Of a DNA stretch of 64,000 nucleotides, positions 1 through 12,423 are shown piece after piece. Source of the stretch: Ipomoea triloba (taxonomy: Eukaryota; Streptophyta; Magnoliopsida; Solanales; Convolvulaceae). Below the pieces are notes generated by a model. It was not told where the DNA came from. It ran no database searches and saw only the letters and a program-made list of their open reading frames with translations. A program made the position numbers and the translations under genes. The stretch's first letter is position 1, and each line of letters starts with the position of its first letter. The stretch lies in assembly GCF_003576645.1 (NCBI RefSeq), contig NC_044918.1, positions 26,972,127 through 27,036,126 of the forward strand, given 5' to 3'.

Positions 1-68
1 TACCAAAATGCTTTCTACCCACTACCAAGGAATATGGTTGAATTTTAACCAAAGAATGATGCGTCTGG

Positions 69-350
69 CCAATGACGTAAACCGTGGCGCTACTTGGGAG
101 GCAACCCAAGCCAATGACGTAAACCGTGGCGCTACTTGGGAGGCAACCCAAGGTTATGACGTAAACCGTGGCGCTACTTGGGAGGCAACCCAAGGTTTTA
201 ACGTAAACCGTGGCGCTACTTGGGAGGCAACCCAAGGTTTTAATAAAAACCGTGGCGCTACTTGGGAGGCAACCCAAGGTTTTAATAATATGCTTTACAT
301 TATTTTTATGGCAACCCAAGGTTTTAATAATATGCTTTACATTATTTTTA
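69..350 (+). repeat. 42-bp tandem repeat (about six units)
   Basis: Five near-identical 42-bp units run from 69 to 278, each with the core accgtggcgctacttgggag. A sixth unit of exactly 42 bp (279-320) keeps the edges, but its middle is replaced by the unique sequence that follows the array, and a partial seventh follows. Because 42 is a multiple of three, an ORF of 14-residue repeats runs through it (8-379), but nothing suggests that it is a real protein. The unit is homologous to a single-copy segment at 62183-62243 in the sister element, so it is a family-specific block expanded here. Confidence 0.9.
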
Positions 351-529
351 TGCTTTCGTTTTTAATGTTTTTGTTCTAATAATTTGCTACAATCAAATGG
401 AACCATAGTTTGAGGACTAACTTGTAGGAGTCGGGACTAAAAATTGCTTTGGAAAGGCTAAATATGGACATAGGTATGGAAGGCAAGGCCAAAAATCGGA
501 AGAAAACAATGCAGTGGACCTACACGAGG

Positions 530-665
530 CTCACACGTGTGTAGCCGTGCGTGGGAACGAGGCAGTAGCCTCCCACGCACGCTCACATGCGTGTTGCCAT
601 GCGTGGGAGCGAGGCAGAGAGCTCCCACGCACGGTCACACGAGTGTGACCGGCGTGGAAGGCCCC
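530..665. repeat. Cluster of GC-rich palindromic motifs
   Basis: Three imperfect copies of a motif of the type cacgCTCACAcgcgTGTGAG...gcgtggg occur between about 530 and 660, separated by stretches able to pair as cccacgcacg/cgtgcgtggg. The same motif is a perfect palindrome inside both Athila-type LTRs (6635-6650 and 59299-59316), and a degenerate copy lies near 62440-62515. It is far more GC-rich than the AT-rich surroundings. Its function is unknown; it could be a regulatory or structural element of this retrotransposon family. Confidence 0.7.
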
Positions 666-913
666 CTACGGGTTTAAAACCCTTGTTCGGCCACTCCACG
701 CCCCTTAGCCCCAAAACACCATTTTTCTCTTCTCTACTCCACGCAAGGAAGAACCAAACTCAAGGTTTGAACATATTTCTTACTTTTTACCTTCAAGGAA
801 GATCAAAACGTCAACATCAAGGTAATTTTTCATCTTTTNTCCACGCAAGGAAGAACCAAACTCAAGGTTTGAACATATCTCTTACTTTTTACCTTCAAAG
901 AAGATCAAAAACA

Positions 914-3900
914 TCAACATCAAGGTAATTTTTCATCTTTTTAACTCTTTATCCTTGAATATTCATGAGTTTGGAAGAGCTTGAATGTGAAATTTATTCT
1001 ACATTGCCTAGCATGATTTTGAATGATTAAAGTGGTTATAATGCTTCATAGAACTATCCTTTGATGTTTTCTTTCATTCTTGATGGTTACATTGATGGAT
1101 TGTTATATATTTTTGAACTTCAAGTGTGAACACCATTGATGAACAAATGGGTTTGTTAGATTTCTTGTTGAAATTATGAAATTGTTGTTTGAATTGATGA
1201 GTAAACTTGTTATAGAACTATTATATGCCATCAATTTGATTTTTCACATGCTACATTGCCCAAATTAAATTTTCAATTTCAAACCCTAATTTTGAATTTG
1301 GGGAAGAAGATGAAGTTGACTTTTTGAAATTCTTGACTTTTGTAGTTGACTTCTTATTTGACTATCAAATTGATATATCTTATGATGAATTTATGCATGT
1401 GTGTGATAATGGAATGATATTGTTGATATTCTTATGATAGAATTGTCCAAAATATAGGGGAAACTATGGCGAAATTTTCAAAAATTCTTAGCCCTATATG
1501 TTTGAAATCCATTATTTTGACAAGGAATTTTGCACTAATATGATGGTGACTTGTTTAAAGCCAATTACCATGAATAATAATTTATATAATTTGTAGGATG
1601 GGACGCTCGAAAGAAATTGCAAAGAAATCAAAACATGATGTAGGAGAATCGAGTCGATTTAGGACACGGCAACAAGCTACTGCTCAACAGGCTATACAAG
1701 AGCCGGGGTCAAGGTCATTGCGACACTTGACACCTATTCAACTTGCAACAGTGGATAACTATAAAGGGAAGCAGCTTTCTGTTGGCCGTCACTTTGAGGA
1801 CAATGTTTTAAGAGAATTTGGTTGTTTGGAAGAAGTGAATATGCTTCTTAGGCACCCACAGCTCCGCTATCTGTTTCAGTGAGAGGACCCACCTATGCGC
1901 CTATTACCTATGAGTTCTTGGCAACCTTGGAAATTAGAAGGGAAGTCAACGATGCAAGGGAGTCTATTTCATTCACTCTTTTCGGCAACCACTACTGTAT
2001 GTCTGTCAACACTTTAGGTATTACACTCGATTTTCATGATGCAACAAGCGTATCCATGCCGTATTTCAGAGATTTCAAGGAAGATTTTGATACTGACGAA
2101 GTTGCTAGACAGTATTGGAGAAGAATCACCAACAATGCCCCATACAACTCTTCAAACTTGAAAGCAAAGCTCATCACCCGGAATGCTCTGAAGGCTATCA
2201 GATTAGCCTTTGCTATTAATCTCTCAGGAAGAACCACAAATCGCAACAAGGTATACAAGCAGGATCTATTTTACATGTGGTGCATGGAGAATGATGTTCG
2301 CATCAACATGGGTTCAAGCTAAAAAGTGGCTTCAGACCCAGCAAAAGCCTAAGGTTCAGACTGTGTTCATTGGACCTTTCCTTACTAAACTGTGCATTGG
2401 GTTGGGCCTACTGAACTGGTTGATGGGAGAGAGATCCGATGGTTGTACAATTTCTTTTACCGTGGGTGAGTTCTTTGCTGCAGAACTAAGGCTTGGAGGT
2501 GATGATACACCTGATCTAGAGGCTTCTGATGAGGATGATGATGAGGACGAGGAAGAGAATGAGGAGGAGAATGTTGCACAGGAGCAAGGCCCTACTCCAA
2601 TGGATTAGGCCGCGTCGCAAAATTTTCATAGACAGCTCCATGAGGAACAAATGAACTATTGGCGTGAGGAGCATACTTGGCAGCAAGGCCACTTCACATC
2701 CATCTCCGCAAGACAGGATGTTCACACCGAGGACCTCAACCGCATGAGACAGGCGGTAGAGGATAATGNGTCAACATCAAGGTAATTTTTCATCTTTTTA
2801 ACTCTTTATCCTTGAATATTCATGAGTTTGGAAGAGCTTGAATGTGAAATTTATTCTACATTGCCTAGCATGATTTTGAATGATTAAAGTGGTTATAATG
2901 CTTCATAGAACTATCCTTTGATGTTTTCTTTCATTCTTGATGGTTACATTGATGGATTGTTATATATTTTTGAACTTCAAGTGTGAACACCATTGATGAA
3001 CAAATGGGTTTGTTAGATTTCTTGTTGAAATTATGAAATTGTTGTTTGAATTGATGAGTAAACTTGTTATAGAACTATTATATGCCATCAATTTGATTTT
3101 TCACATGCTACATTGCCCAAATTAAATTTTCAATTTCAAACCCTAATTTTGAATTTGGGGAAGAAGATGAAGTTGACTTTTTGAAATTCTTGACTTTTGT
3201 AGTTGACTTCTTATTTGACTATCAAATTGATATATCTTATGATGAATTTATGCATGTGTGTGATAATGGAATGATATTGTTGATATTCTTATGATAGAAT
3301 TGTCCAAAATATAGGGGAAACTATGGCGAAATTTTCAAAAATTCTTAGCCCTATATGTTTGAAATCCATTATTTTGACAAGGAATTTTGCACTAATATGA
3401 TGGTGACTTGTTTAAAGCCAATTACCATGAATAATAATTTATATAATTTGTAGGATGGGACGCTCGAAAGAAATTGCAAAGAAATCAAAACATGATGTAG
3501 GAGAATCGAGTCGATTTAGGACACGGCAACAAGCTACTGCTCAACAGGCTATACAAGAGCCGGGGTCAAGGTCATTGCGACACTTGACACCTATTCAACT
3601 TGCAACAGTGGATAACTATAAAGGGAAGCAGCTTTCTGTTGGCCGTCACTTTGAGGACAATGTTTTAAGAGAATTTGGTTGTTTGGAAGAAGTGAATATG
3701 CTTCTTAGGCACCCACAGCTCCGCTATCTGTTTCAGTGAGAGGACCCACCTATGCGCCTATTACCTATGAGTTCTTGGCAACCTTGGAAATTAGAAGGGA
3801 AGTCAACGATGCAAGGGAGTCTATTTCATTCACTCTTTTCGGCAACCACTACTGTATGTCTGTCAACACTTTAGGTATTACACTCGATTTTCATGATGCA

Positions 3901-4627
3901 ACAAGCGTATCCATGCCGTATTTCAGAGATTTCAAGGAAGATTTTGATACTGACGAAGTTGCTAGACAGTATTGGAGAAGAATCACCAACAATGCCCCAT
4001 ACAACTCTTCAAACTTGAAAGCAAAGCTCATCACCCGGAATGCTCTGAAGGCTATCAGATTAGCCTTTGCTATTAATCTCTCAGGAAGAACCACAAATCG
4101 CAACAAGGTATACAAGCAGGATCTATTTTACATGTGGTGCATGGAGAATGATGTTCGCATCAACATGGGTTCAAGCTAAAAAGTGGCTTCAGACCCAGCA
4201 AAAGCCTAAGGTTCAGACTGTGTTCATTGGACCTTTCCTTACTAAACTGTGCATTGGGTTGGGCCTACTGAACTGGTTGATGGGAGAGAGATCCGATGGT
4301 TGTACAATTTCTTTTACCGTGGGTGAGTTCTTTGCTGCAGAACTAAGGCTTGGAGGTGATGATACACCTGATCTAGAGGCTTCTGATGAGGATGATGATG
4401 AGGACGAGGAAGAGAATGAGGAGGAGAATGTTGCACAGGAGCAAGGCCCTACTCCAATGGATTAGGCCGCGTCGCAAAATTTTCATAGACAGCTCCATGA
4501 GGAACAAATGAACTATTGGCGTGAGGAGCATACTTGGCAGCAAGGCCACTTCACATCCATCTCCGCAAGACAGGATGTTCACACCGAGGACCTCAACCGC
4601 ATGAGACAGGCGGTAGAGGATAATGAT
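914..4627 (+). repeat. 1857-bp direct duplication, apparently exact
   Basis: The block from about 914 to 2768 is repeated without visible differences at about 2771-4627 (offset 1857), including the same broken env-like ORF. A single N at 2769 marks the junction. A second N at 839 lies between two near-copies of a roughly 95-bp segment (740-838 and 841-935). Lack of divergence together with an N at the junction points to un-collapsed overlapping contigs rather than a biological tandem duplication. Confidence 0.85.
1598..2608 (+). pseudogene. Athila env-like / ATHILA ORF-1-type protein, broken (copy 1)
   Basis: The reading begins with ATG at 1598 and a basic N-terminus. It is interrupted at 1880-1882, resumes in another frame from 1879, breaks again near 2300-2322, and ends in the first frame with an acidic stretch (DEDDDEDEEENEEEN) before a TAG at 2606. 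The middle part around YEFLATLEIRREVND resembles the ATHILA ORF-1 (env-like) family of plant Ty3/gypsy elements, which lies downstream of pol. Two frame changes mean that no full-length product is made. After the TAG the same frame stays open with a helix-rich tail. The type is certain only at family level. Confidence 0.75.
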
Positions 4628-4666
4628 AGAAGAATTGCCGCTCTTGAAGCTAGATTCGACAGGTAA
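3455..4666 (+). pseudogene. Athila env-like protein, broken (copy 2 of the duplication)
   Basis: This appears identical to the ORF at 1598-2608, with the same frame breaks (3737-3739 and near 4157-4179) and the same in-frame TAG (4463-4465). Here the downstream sequence is complete. The frame stays open for about 66 codons after the TAG and ends at TAA 4664-4666, encoding a charged tail likely to form a short coiled coil (ending RIAALEARFDR). In copy 1 this tail is cut by the N at 2769. The sequence therefore shows one degenerate gene, represented twice. Confidence 0.75.
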
Positions 4667-6346
4667 TTCCGTCCCTTCGGTGATGAGTGATGCCTTCCTT
4701 CAATTTTTCTCGGTCCTGACTCATTGACACTTGATTCTGAGTTCTGTGACTTTGGTTACTATGGTTGCTAGCCCCACTTGAACATTAGGATCCCTATGCG
4801 CGGGGTTCCGACTTTTATTTTCTTTATTTCTTTACTATGCTTTATTTATCTCTATCGCTTTATGTTATTAATTTCCAACTGCTTTACTTTTCTGCATTTC
4901 TATTCGGATATTTCTACTTATTTTTATGCTTTATTATCTAAGTTTTTGTTATTTTTATTGCTTTTATATTTCTATCAGCTTATAATAATTGAATAGTACT
5001 CCGAAAACCCTTTTTGTATGTTATGTCTCCATTTCTTATAGAGCATCTATAACGGGAGCGGGCCTATGCTGGAAGCTAAAGTGTGGAAAGAGGGATGCAT
5101 ACTTGGTTTATCCTCTTATCCCTTTTCTAATTTTAAGCCCCGTTTTGATCTTTAAAGTGTGGNGGAAAGGACGCACTTCGTGCTTTACATGCTTACATGC
5201 TTAGTTTTAGAAGTTGAAGCTCTTGGGAATGATAAGCGGGTGCATTTGCAGTTTTGAAAAGAGAGTTATTATTTGTGTTATCTAGGGAGAATTTTGACTA
5301 GATGCCCAAAAATTTTTACTCTCGAAATATCTTTGAGGAAGTTACTTTTCGCACCCATGAGAGTGTTTAGAGCCAAATAAGTTTATATTCTTGCCTGCTT
5401 GCATGATGTTCACCTCTTATTTACCTAGGACCTTAGTCAAGGATCTCTCGAAGTGGGAGTGTGTACTTTTTAATTTGAGAAAGATAAAACTAGCGAGGCC
5501 CGGAATTGAACTAACCTTGGTAGGACATGGGGCAAAAGGTGAGCCTAATGGTGAGCTTAATGAGAAAACAAAACCCTTGAACATTAAATAGAAAAAGGCA
5601 TGAGGGGTTGACACGAGGAGAAGTCGAAAAGGCAAAAGGCCAATCACCAAAGAGTTTAAAATTGAGGGAAGCCAATTCGTTGGGTTGTGTCCAAACCATA
5701 GTCTTCGGTAAGCAAAAAGCTTTATCTGGAGTCGGTTGTTCACATAAAAAGATCCCAAGAATTGAGAAAATAGAGCTGAGGTGAGCCGCTTTGCTAGGAT
5801 TCGAGTACCCATTGCACTGACCTTCGAAAAAGCATGGATCTCCATGTGAAGTCGGGTGGCTCAATGACGTTATCCTAGGAAGTGAGAAGAAAGAGGGACC
5901 GCGCTAAGCCAAAAGCGGTGAGTGGTCCATGCCCCTACCCTCATTTACATTTACGTTGGGCTTTGGTGTATAAGGATGGAAAGTTGATTAGCTAGTGCAC
6001 ATCGTTCCCACTAGTAGGATCGGCTAGAGGCCCTATTTAAATAGAAGGTGAACCAAAACTTTGGAAATGCATGCTTGCGTATGGTGCGAGAAGTGTGATC
6101 CCTTGTTTTATTTGTTTATCTACGAAAGGTTTTTATTTCTCGAAAATATTTCTTGAGTTGCTGAAATCTAACCAAAATCCTTTATAGATAACACAAATGA
6201 TTTCCCCCGTTTCAACAGTCTTAGACACCCAACATTTTTATTTGCCAAAAGCTTTATTTTGCATGAGAGAGTATCTCGGAGACTTATATGCTTAGAGAGT
6301 AAAATGTCTTGCTTGAGGACAAGCAATAAACAAAGTGTGGAAAATT
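4667..6346 (+). other. Athila-type 3' non-coding region up to the 3' LTR
   Basis: No gene is supported here; the short ORFs on both strands lack codon structure. Most of it, from about 5040, aligns by eye with 62770-64000 in the sister element, including segments around 5390-5550 and 5780-5880. The words aaagtgtggaaag and caaagtgtggaaaa recur, the last just before the LTR at 6347, in the position expected for the plus-strand primer tract. There is an N at 5163. Confidence 0.7.
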
Positions 6347-7671
6347 TGATAAGACTCCGAGATACCCTTATTTCAGGCACATTTTAGGGTGTTTTATCGC
6401 GTCTATAGCATCCTTATTTGGTAGATTATGTGCGTAAATGCTTGAAAGTCACTAACTGATGCACAAAAGCCATTTTTAGCTTAAAAGAAGTAAAACAGGA
6501 GCCCCGAGAGCAAATAGGACCAAAAGATGAGTTTAAAGAGCAAACCAGGCAAGAGCGGAGCCCCAGAGGATCAATCTGGAAGGCCACATGCGTGTGAGCA
6601 AGCGTGAAAACTTTCCAGAAGCTCCCCACGCACGCTCACACGCGTGTGAGAGGCGTGGAGACTGCAATGCGCGAATTTCAGCTAGGGTTGTCATTTCGGA
6701 GACTATTTAAACCCCTTTGATGAATTTTCAGAGGAGGATTCCAGAATTTTAGTTTTCCCTTTTCTTAGTTTTTCCTTTGGAGAACTTTGTCCATTTTTCT
6801 TAGTTTTTAGATTAGATCAATCTCCATTGTAGAAGACAACAAGCTTGGATTGAAGATCTTCTTCTCTCTAGGTGATCTCTATTTCATTTCTATAATTTTA
6901 GCTATCTTATTCTTGGATTAAATTAGCTTTTGCTTGCATTTCATATCATGAGTAGCTAATTTAGTCTAGGGATTTGGATTGTGTGATTGAATATTGCTTT
7001 TGTGATGATCTTATTTCTATATCTTGGATCTATGAGTTTGTGTTGATGGATTATCTATTCTTGTCTTTTGATTGTTGTTTTGATGAGATCTTGTTTGGAT
7101 TTGGCCAATCTAGATGAGAGATTGAGCTCTTGACTCTTTCATGTCTTTGATTAGAGTTAGGATTTGAAGCTTTACACAATCAAAGTTCCTATGGACTTCT
7201 TAAGAATAGTAGGATAGTGTATAGCTTAAGTGTTTGATAAAATTCCTCTTAGAACTTTGAATGCTTGAAGGCATTCCTAAGTCAAAGAAGCCTTAGTACA
7301 CAAGGTGGAAAAGGACTAAGACAACACACTCTTGAATAGACAATATCCTAGCAATCCTAATCCATAACCTTAGACACTCACTATGCAATATTCATGAACA
7401 CTATCCAATCCCTACCCCTTTTACTTATTCACAAAATCACTTTTATTTTACTACTCTCTTGCACTCAAACCAACCAATGAACTACTCTCACTCACAAATC
7501 ATCCTTCACCACACTCAAATCCTATGCACGATCCAATCAAGTAAATTCCCGAACATTTGACACACCTCCACGTCCCTCCTTCGAGACCGACACTCGGGGA
7601 GTCACAAACTTTCCGTTTTAACATAAATATCTTTTGACACCTCAACTCTACTCACAAAACTCCAAATGTCA
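6347..7671 (+). repeat. Athila-type 3' LTR
   Basis: It begins TGATAAGACTCC directly after a purine-rich tract and ends near a CA at about 7670-7674. The length (about 1.3 kb) matches the 1275-bp LTR at 58986-60260. Shared landmarks are the perfect palindrome ctcacacgcgtgtgag (6635-6650) and a near-end block with cgacactcggggagtc (7590-7605), matched by cgacactcgaggagtc near 60190. The right edge is not fixed because no second flank is available to confirm a TSD. Confidence 0.75.
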
Positions 7672-8050
7672 ACAACGTGCAAAGTAGGGGTGGTGGCATT
7701 TTTTAATTAAACTGACACTTTAATTATTTTTATTTTTTTTAAATTAAGGACAATCTGCGTCCGAAGTTCTAACAGTTTGTTACGCGTATTTTTTAAATGA
7801 ACTATCTGCGTATGAAATTCTTGCACTTCGGCACAACAGTTTGTTGATTCTGATTAAAAGTTGTCGCTAAGATCGCCGAAAGGACTAAAAGTAAAAAACA
7901 TAAAAATAAAATCAAAGTCAATGACTAAAAGTTAAAAAAATTCAAAGTCAAGCACTATTTATGTCAAGAATGAAAGTTGTGTACCTAAATTGACGGAGAC
8001 ACTAAAGTTATAGGACCAGAAAAAAATTGGGTTTCCCTTTTTTTTGGCAA
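7672..8050. other. Intergenic, no gene seen
   Basis: AT-rich DNA lies between the Athila 3' LTR and the next TIR element. Words such as gactaaaagttaaaaaa, cactaaagttataggacc and tcaaagtcaatgactaaaag resemble remnants of a MITE family with 'reaction to price'-type short terminal motifs, but no terminal repeats could be paired. Confidence 0.5.
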
Positions 8051-10669
8051 AAACTTGTGTGAGACTGTCTCACGGATCTTAATCCGTGAGACGGGTCGGG
8101 TCACTTATTATACGGGTCGTCATGTGCTTCTCATCATCCCCTTTCCCTACCTCATCGTTTTTCTCTATTTTTGTCCAAAGATTGATTTTCTCATATCATC
8201 GTATCTGGAGCGTTGCTCTCTGCTCCTCGCATCTTCGCCGCTCACCCTCTCCCTCTCCTCCCATCTCCTCCGCTCAAGCTCTCTGCCTCATCCCATCTCC
8301 TCCGCCTCCATTTCTGTGGCAGCCTTCAACTCAGGTAAACAGCAACAACAAAGAGTTTTCGGCAAATGTTGGGCGGTAATTTCTCACATGCAACTGTGCA
8401 GGTTGTTTGGAGGGTGGAGAAGGAGCCGTGGGTAGGCTCTGGGATATTGGTTGAGTTTGGAGGGAAGGGAATCTTGAGAGTTTTTCTAAAGTTACGCTGA
8501 TGATGAAGATGGCAACTGGCAAGTAATGGAAATGGTAGGAAGGTGGTGAAGATGATTAATGTTAAGATTATTGAGATCTTTGCCTTTTTTTCTTAGCTAT
8601 TGAGTGCAGTGCAGTATATGATTACTCATATTGATATTTATAGCCTTGTGTTTGTTTCACTTTTTTGAATCAAAACCTTATTCTCAACACATCTATCATT
8701 GGAATAAATGTTTAATATATTTAATACTTCAAGCATTAAATATAATACTTTATAGCATAAATATAATACTTCAAAACACAAATATAATAAGTAATAATTT
8801 AAACACTAAATATAATACTTTATAACACAAATCTAATATTTCATAGTACAAATATATAATTAATACTTTAAACCTCATATATAATACTTTATAGTATGAA
8901 TGTAATACTTCATAGCATAAATCTAATACATATAGTCTATAGATAGATATATTTGACACTTTAAGCATTAAATATAATGCTTTATAGTATAAATGTAATA
9001 CTATCATAACACAAATATATAATCAATACTTTAAACATTAAATATAGTACTTTATAGCATAAATTTAATACTTAATAGCACACATTTAATTAATGCACAA
9101 TTAACATGTAGATATATGTTTAAGACTTAAAGTATTGAATATATCTACCTTAAACTGTGTATTAAATTTGTGTTATGAAGTATTATATTTAGGCTATAAA
9201 GTATTGTATTTAAGGTTTAAAGTATTAAATATATCTACATATAAACTGTTTATTAGATTTATATATGCTATGAAGTATTATATTTAGGCTATAAAGTATT
9301 GTGTTTAAAACTTAAAGTATTAATATATATATATATATACCTTAAATTTTGTATTAGATTTGTACTATGAAGTATTATATTTAGACTATAAAGTATTATG
9401 TTTAAGACTTAAAGTATTAAATATATCTATCTTAAACTGTGTATAGATTTATGCTATGAAGTATTATATTTAGGCTATAAAGTATTGTATTTAAGGCTTA
9501 AATTATTAAATATATCTATCTTAAATTGTGTATTAAATTTGTGCTATGAAGTATTATATATATTTAGGCTATGAAGTATTATGTTTAATACTTAAAGTAT
9601 TAAGTATATCTACCTTAAACTGTGTATTAGATTTGTGCTATGAAGTATTATATTTAGGCTATAAAGTATTGTGCTTAAGGTTTAAAGTATTAAATATATC
9701 TACATATAAACATATTATTAGATTTATGCTATAAAGTATTGCATTTAGGCTATAAAGTATTGTGTTTAAAACTTAAAGTATTAATATATATACCTTAAAT
9801 TGTGTATTAGATTTGTGCTATGAAGTATTATATTTAGGCTATAAAGTATTGTGTTTAAGATTTCAAGTATTAATTAAATACATCTATTTTAAATTGTGTA
9901 TTAGATTTGTGCTATAAAGTATTATATTTAGGTTATAAAGTATTGTGCTTAAGTTGTAAAGTATTAAATGTATCTACTATAAACTGCGTATTAGATTTGT
10001 GCTATAAAGTATTATATTTAGGCTATAAAGTATTGTGTTTAAGGCGTAAAGTATTGAATATATCTACATATAAACTGTGTATTTGATTTATGCTATGAGG
10101 TATTACATTTAAGTTATAAAGTATGGTATTTAAGTCTTAAAGTATTGATTATATATTTAGAGCAACAGATTGTTTAGAAACCACATCCTTGTTGATTCTT
10201 GATACACAAATAATCGTCGGATTTTTATATGACAAGCTATGGATCAGAGATAAATAACACATAGTTATAATGCTTTTTCATCATCAACACCACCACCTTC
10301 TTTACAGCTAAGGGGTGGTGGCTACTCTTCCCTCTTCCCTATTCCTCTTCTTCCTCCAGTATAATTTAGATAAGGATGAGATAAGAGTGGAAGATTATGG
10401 TGTTAAGAAAATAAAAGATGATGAGATAGGAGTGGAAGAAGGTCGGAGGAATTAGAGGCAGAAGATGTGGTTGGAAGAAGTGGAGCCGGAGGATGAGATC
10501 GGAGAAGCTGGAGGTCGATAAATCTGGATCCGAAGAAGAAAGCGCAAGTGATAGAAACAGAGAGAAGCATGAATGATCCTGAGATTGAGGATGACTTGTG
10601 GTTGACCCATATAAAAAAGCTCCGACCCGTCTCACAAATCTAAGATCCGTGAGACGGTCTCACACAAGT
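8051..10669. mobile_element. Non-autonomous TIR element (about 2.6 kb)
   Basis: The left end reads acttgtgtgagactgtctca and the right end, on the other strand, reads acttgtgtgagaccgtctca. The inverted match continues about 50 bp through the gtgagacgggtcgg word. The first 450 bp and last 400 bp hold C/T-rich low-complexity DNA on opposite strands. The centre is an AT-rich minisatellite. No transposase is present. The superfamily is uncertain because I find no convincing TSD; terminal motifs of this kind are common in plant MITE and MULE-like families. Confidence 0.75.
8690..10150. repeat. AT-rich minisatellite with an internal orientation switch
   Basis: About 1.45 kb is built from words such as gaagtattatatttaggct, ataaagtattgtgtttaa and gtgtattagatttgtgctat, in units of roughly 90 bp. 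From about 9120 to 10150 the units run in one direction. From about 8690 to 9080 the same words appear reverse-complemented (for example agcataaatataatactt). The array is thus head to head around about 9100 and could form a very large AT-rich hairpin. Short ORFs in it are by-products. Confidence 0.85.
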
Positions 10670-10858
10670 GTGACCCTTTTTTTTTAAAAACAAAACCACT
10701 CCCAGCCCGTCGTCTTCCTCTCCGCCACTACGCTCTCTACCTTATTCTCTACTGCTGCTACGCTATTCCCAACCACTACCCCATAGCTACGCCATCCACC
10801 TCTCTCCATGGTCTTCCCCCTCTGCCGGTCGTAGTTCGCAAGTCGCCGCCGCCTCTAG

Positions 10859-11053
<195 letters not shown>

Positions 11054-11449
11054 TGAAGTAAACAAGTCTAAATTGTTCATAACTGATAGACACAAATTAA
11101 AAAGACCAATAAACGACTTTGTTAGGTAGTTCAACTTGGCACCGAACAATTATGGTTTCATCTTTAACATTTGTCCTATCATCAAATGTTCCTTCTCACC
11201 TACTTCACCTTCTCCCCACTTGTTTACCAAATTGGGAAATTCCATTTTTACAGTCAACCAAATTGGAGGTAGCTAGGATGGTCCCTCCTCAGTCCTCACA
11301 GACAGCAAATTAAATGTCTACCACCAATACTTCTCTCATCTTTATCCTCGCCATTTTTTTTCTCTCGATCTTCATCTTCTTCCTTGTAGTCTTCATTTTT
11401 TTCTTTTTTACGTCTTCATCATTAATCTTAGACTATTATCAACAGATCA

Positions 11450-11780
11450 TTGCGCTTGGCAGCCACATGATCCAAGAGTGTTGATTTTTTGAGTTTGAAT
11501 AAGCTAAGCAGTGCCTGGAAAAGCTCTTGACAGATGCTGAATTTAAGATTGTGCTTGATGGGGTTTCTGTAGGCGTTAATGTCTGTATTTTGGCTACCGG
11601 AGTTGGTTTTTCCACGAGAAGTTTAAGATAGAAAGGGTAAATGTAGATTCTAGGAAGGAAGCTGGAAAATCGAATATTTTAATGACTGAATTGGTAGCTT
11701 GTGGTAAGGTAGGCTATGCAGATTTTTTGACGGTCTTGAATTATACTGGAAAGCTCAAAACTTGCGTCCCATAAGTTTTG
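11450..11780 (+). pseudogene. Degenerate coding fragment, family not recognised
   Basis: Conceptual reading gives CLEKLLTDAEFKIVLDGVSV followed by GVNVCILATG and then, after a frame change, patches such as GKSNILMTELVACGKVGYAD spread over two frames. Codon-like structure persists for about 300 bp with at least two frameshifts and no complete frame. I cannot assign it to a family. It lies 400 bp downstream of the reductase exon, but no reductase motif is visible in it. Confidence 0.35.
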
Positions 11781-12423
11781 TTAAACAGTGAATAGGTTCG
11801 AAGACTATATATAGATTTTTTAAAGTTTAATTAATTTTTTAATTACAAAATATACATTTTTGCCAATTATCTAAAGTAACCTTTTAACCAACTTTATTGC
11901 ATCAAAATGAGGACTTAATACGTCTAATTGAAGTTTTTTGTAGTTTAGGTGCCACTAGTACAAAAATGAACAAAGAATACTGAATTTTAACAACTGTTCT
12001 AAAAAGAGCAGTGATGTATTCTTTAAAATTTTGGTATTGATTTGGTTTACACAATGCACTTATAATAAAAATTTGAGGTGTTTATTTGTAATAGTGAGTA
12101 TCTAACTATCCCGAGCCCTAATAGGTTACAAGTACGGAGTAATAATTTAAAGTAGAGGTTTTTTTTTTTTTTTGAAAACAATTTAAAGTAGAGGTTATTA
12201 TCTAAGAAATTTGATTGGAGTTTTGCCATCATATTCATAGGTAAGAATTTTCCTATATGAAAGTTGAAAAGTTTAAATCATCCATCACCTTAACCTACTC
12301 TTTAAATCTTTACTTTTAGACTTTTAGTACACTAAACAACTTGGGCACCACACCCACTAATCTATATTTATTAACTAAGAAATTTCCTTTTGAGTTTGGC
12401 AAGTCTTTGGAGAAACATTGAGT
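11781..12423. other. AT-rich intergenic DNA, nothing recognised
   Basis: No ORF of note occurs on either strand. There is one local direct repeat (aatttaaagtagaggtt near 12147 and 12181) around a T-rich run. I see no gene, RNA gene or transposon end. Confidence 0.5.

Larger units (their letters stand above)
1..7671 (+). mobile_element. 3' portion of an Athila-like Ty3/gypsy retrotransposon
   Basis: The window opens inside a Ty3/gypsy element. In order it shows a 42-bp tandem repeat, a GC-rich palindromic motif cluster, a broken env-like ORF (duplicated), a long 3' non-coding stretch with the recurring word aaagtgtgg, and a 3' LTR that starts TGATAAG at 6347. The same blocks occur in the same order in the element at 58986-64000, whose primer site matches tRNA-Asp, as in Athila elements. 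The 5' LTR, gag and pol lie outside the window or are lost. The lineage rests on the primer site of the sister copy and on the env-like protein's resemblance to the ATHILA ORF-1 family; no database search was run. Confidence 0.8.

Noticed and set aside
69..350. Regularly spaced repeats resembling a CRISPR array
   Set aside because: Units are contiguous with no variable spacers, the DNA is plant retrotransposon, and the block is homologous to single-copy sequence in a sister element.
5417..5864. Two overlapping minus-strand ORFs of 117-142 codons, similar to ORFs at 63327-63828
   Set aside because: They fall in a non-coding region conserved between two Athila-type elements. Frames differ between the copies and no protein motif is visible, so the conservation is at DNA or RNA level.
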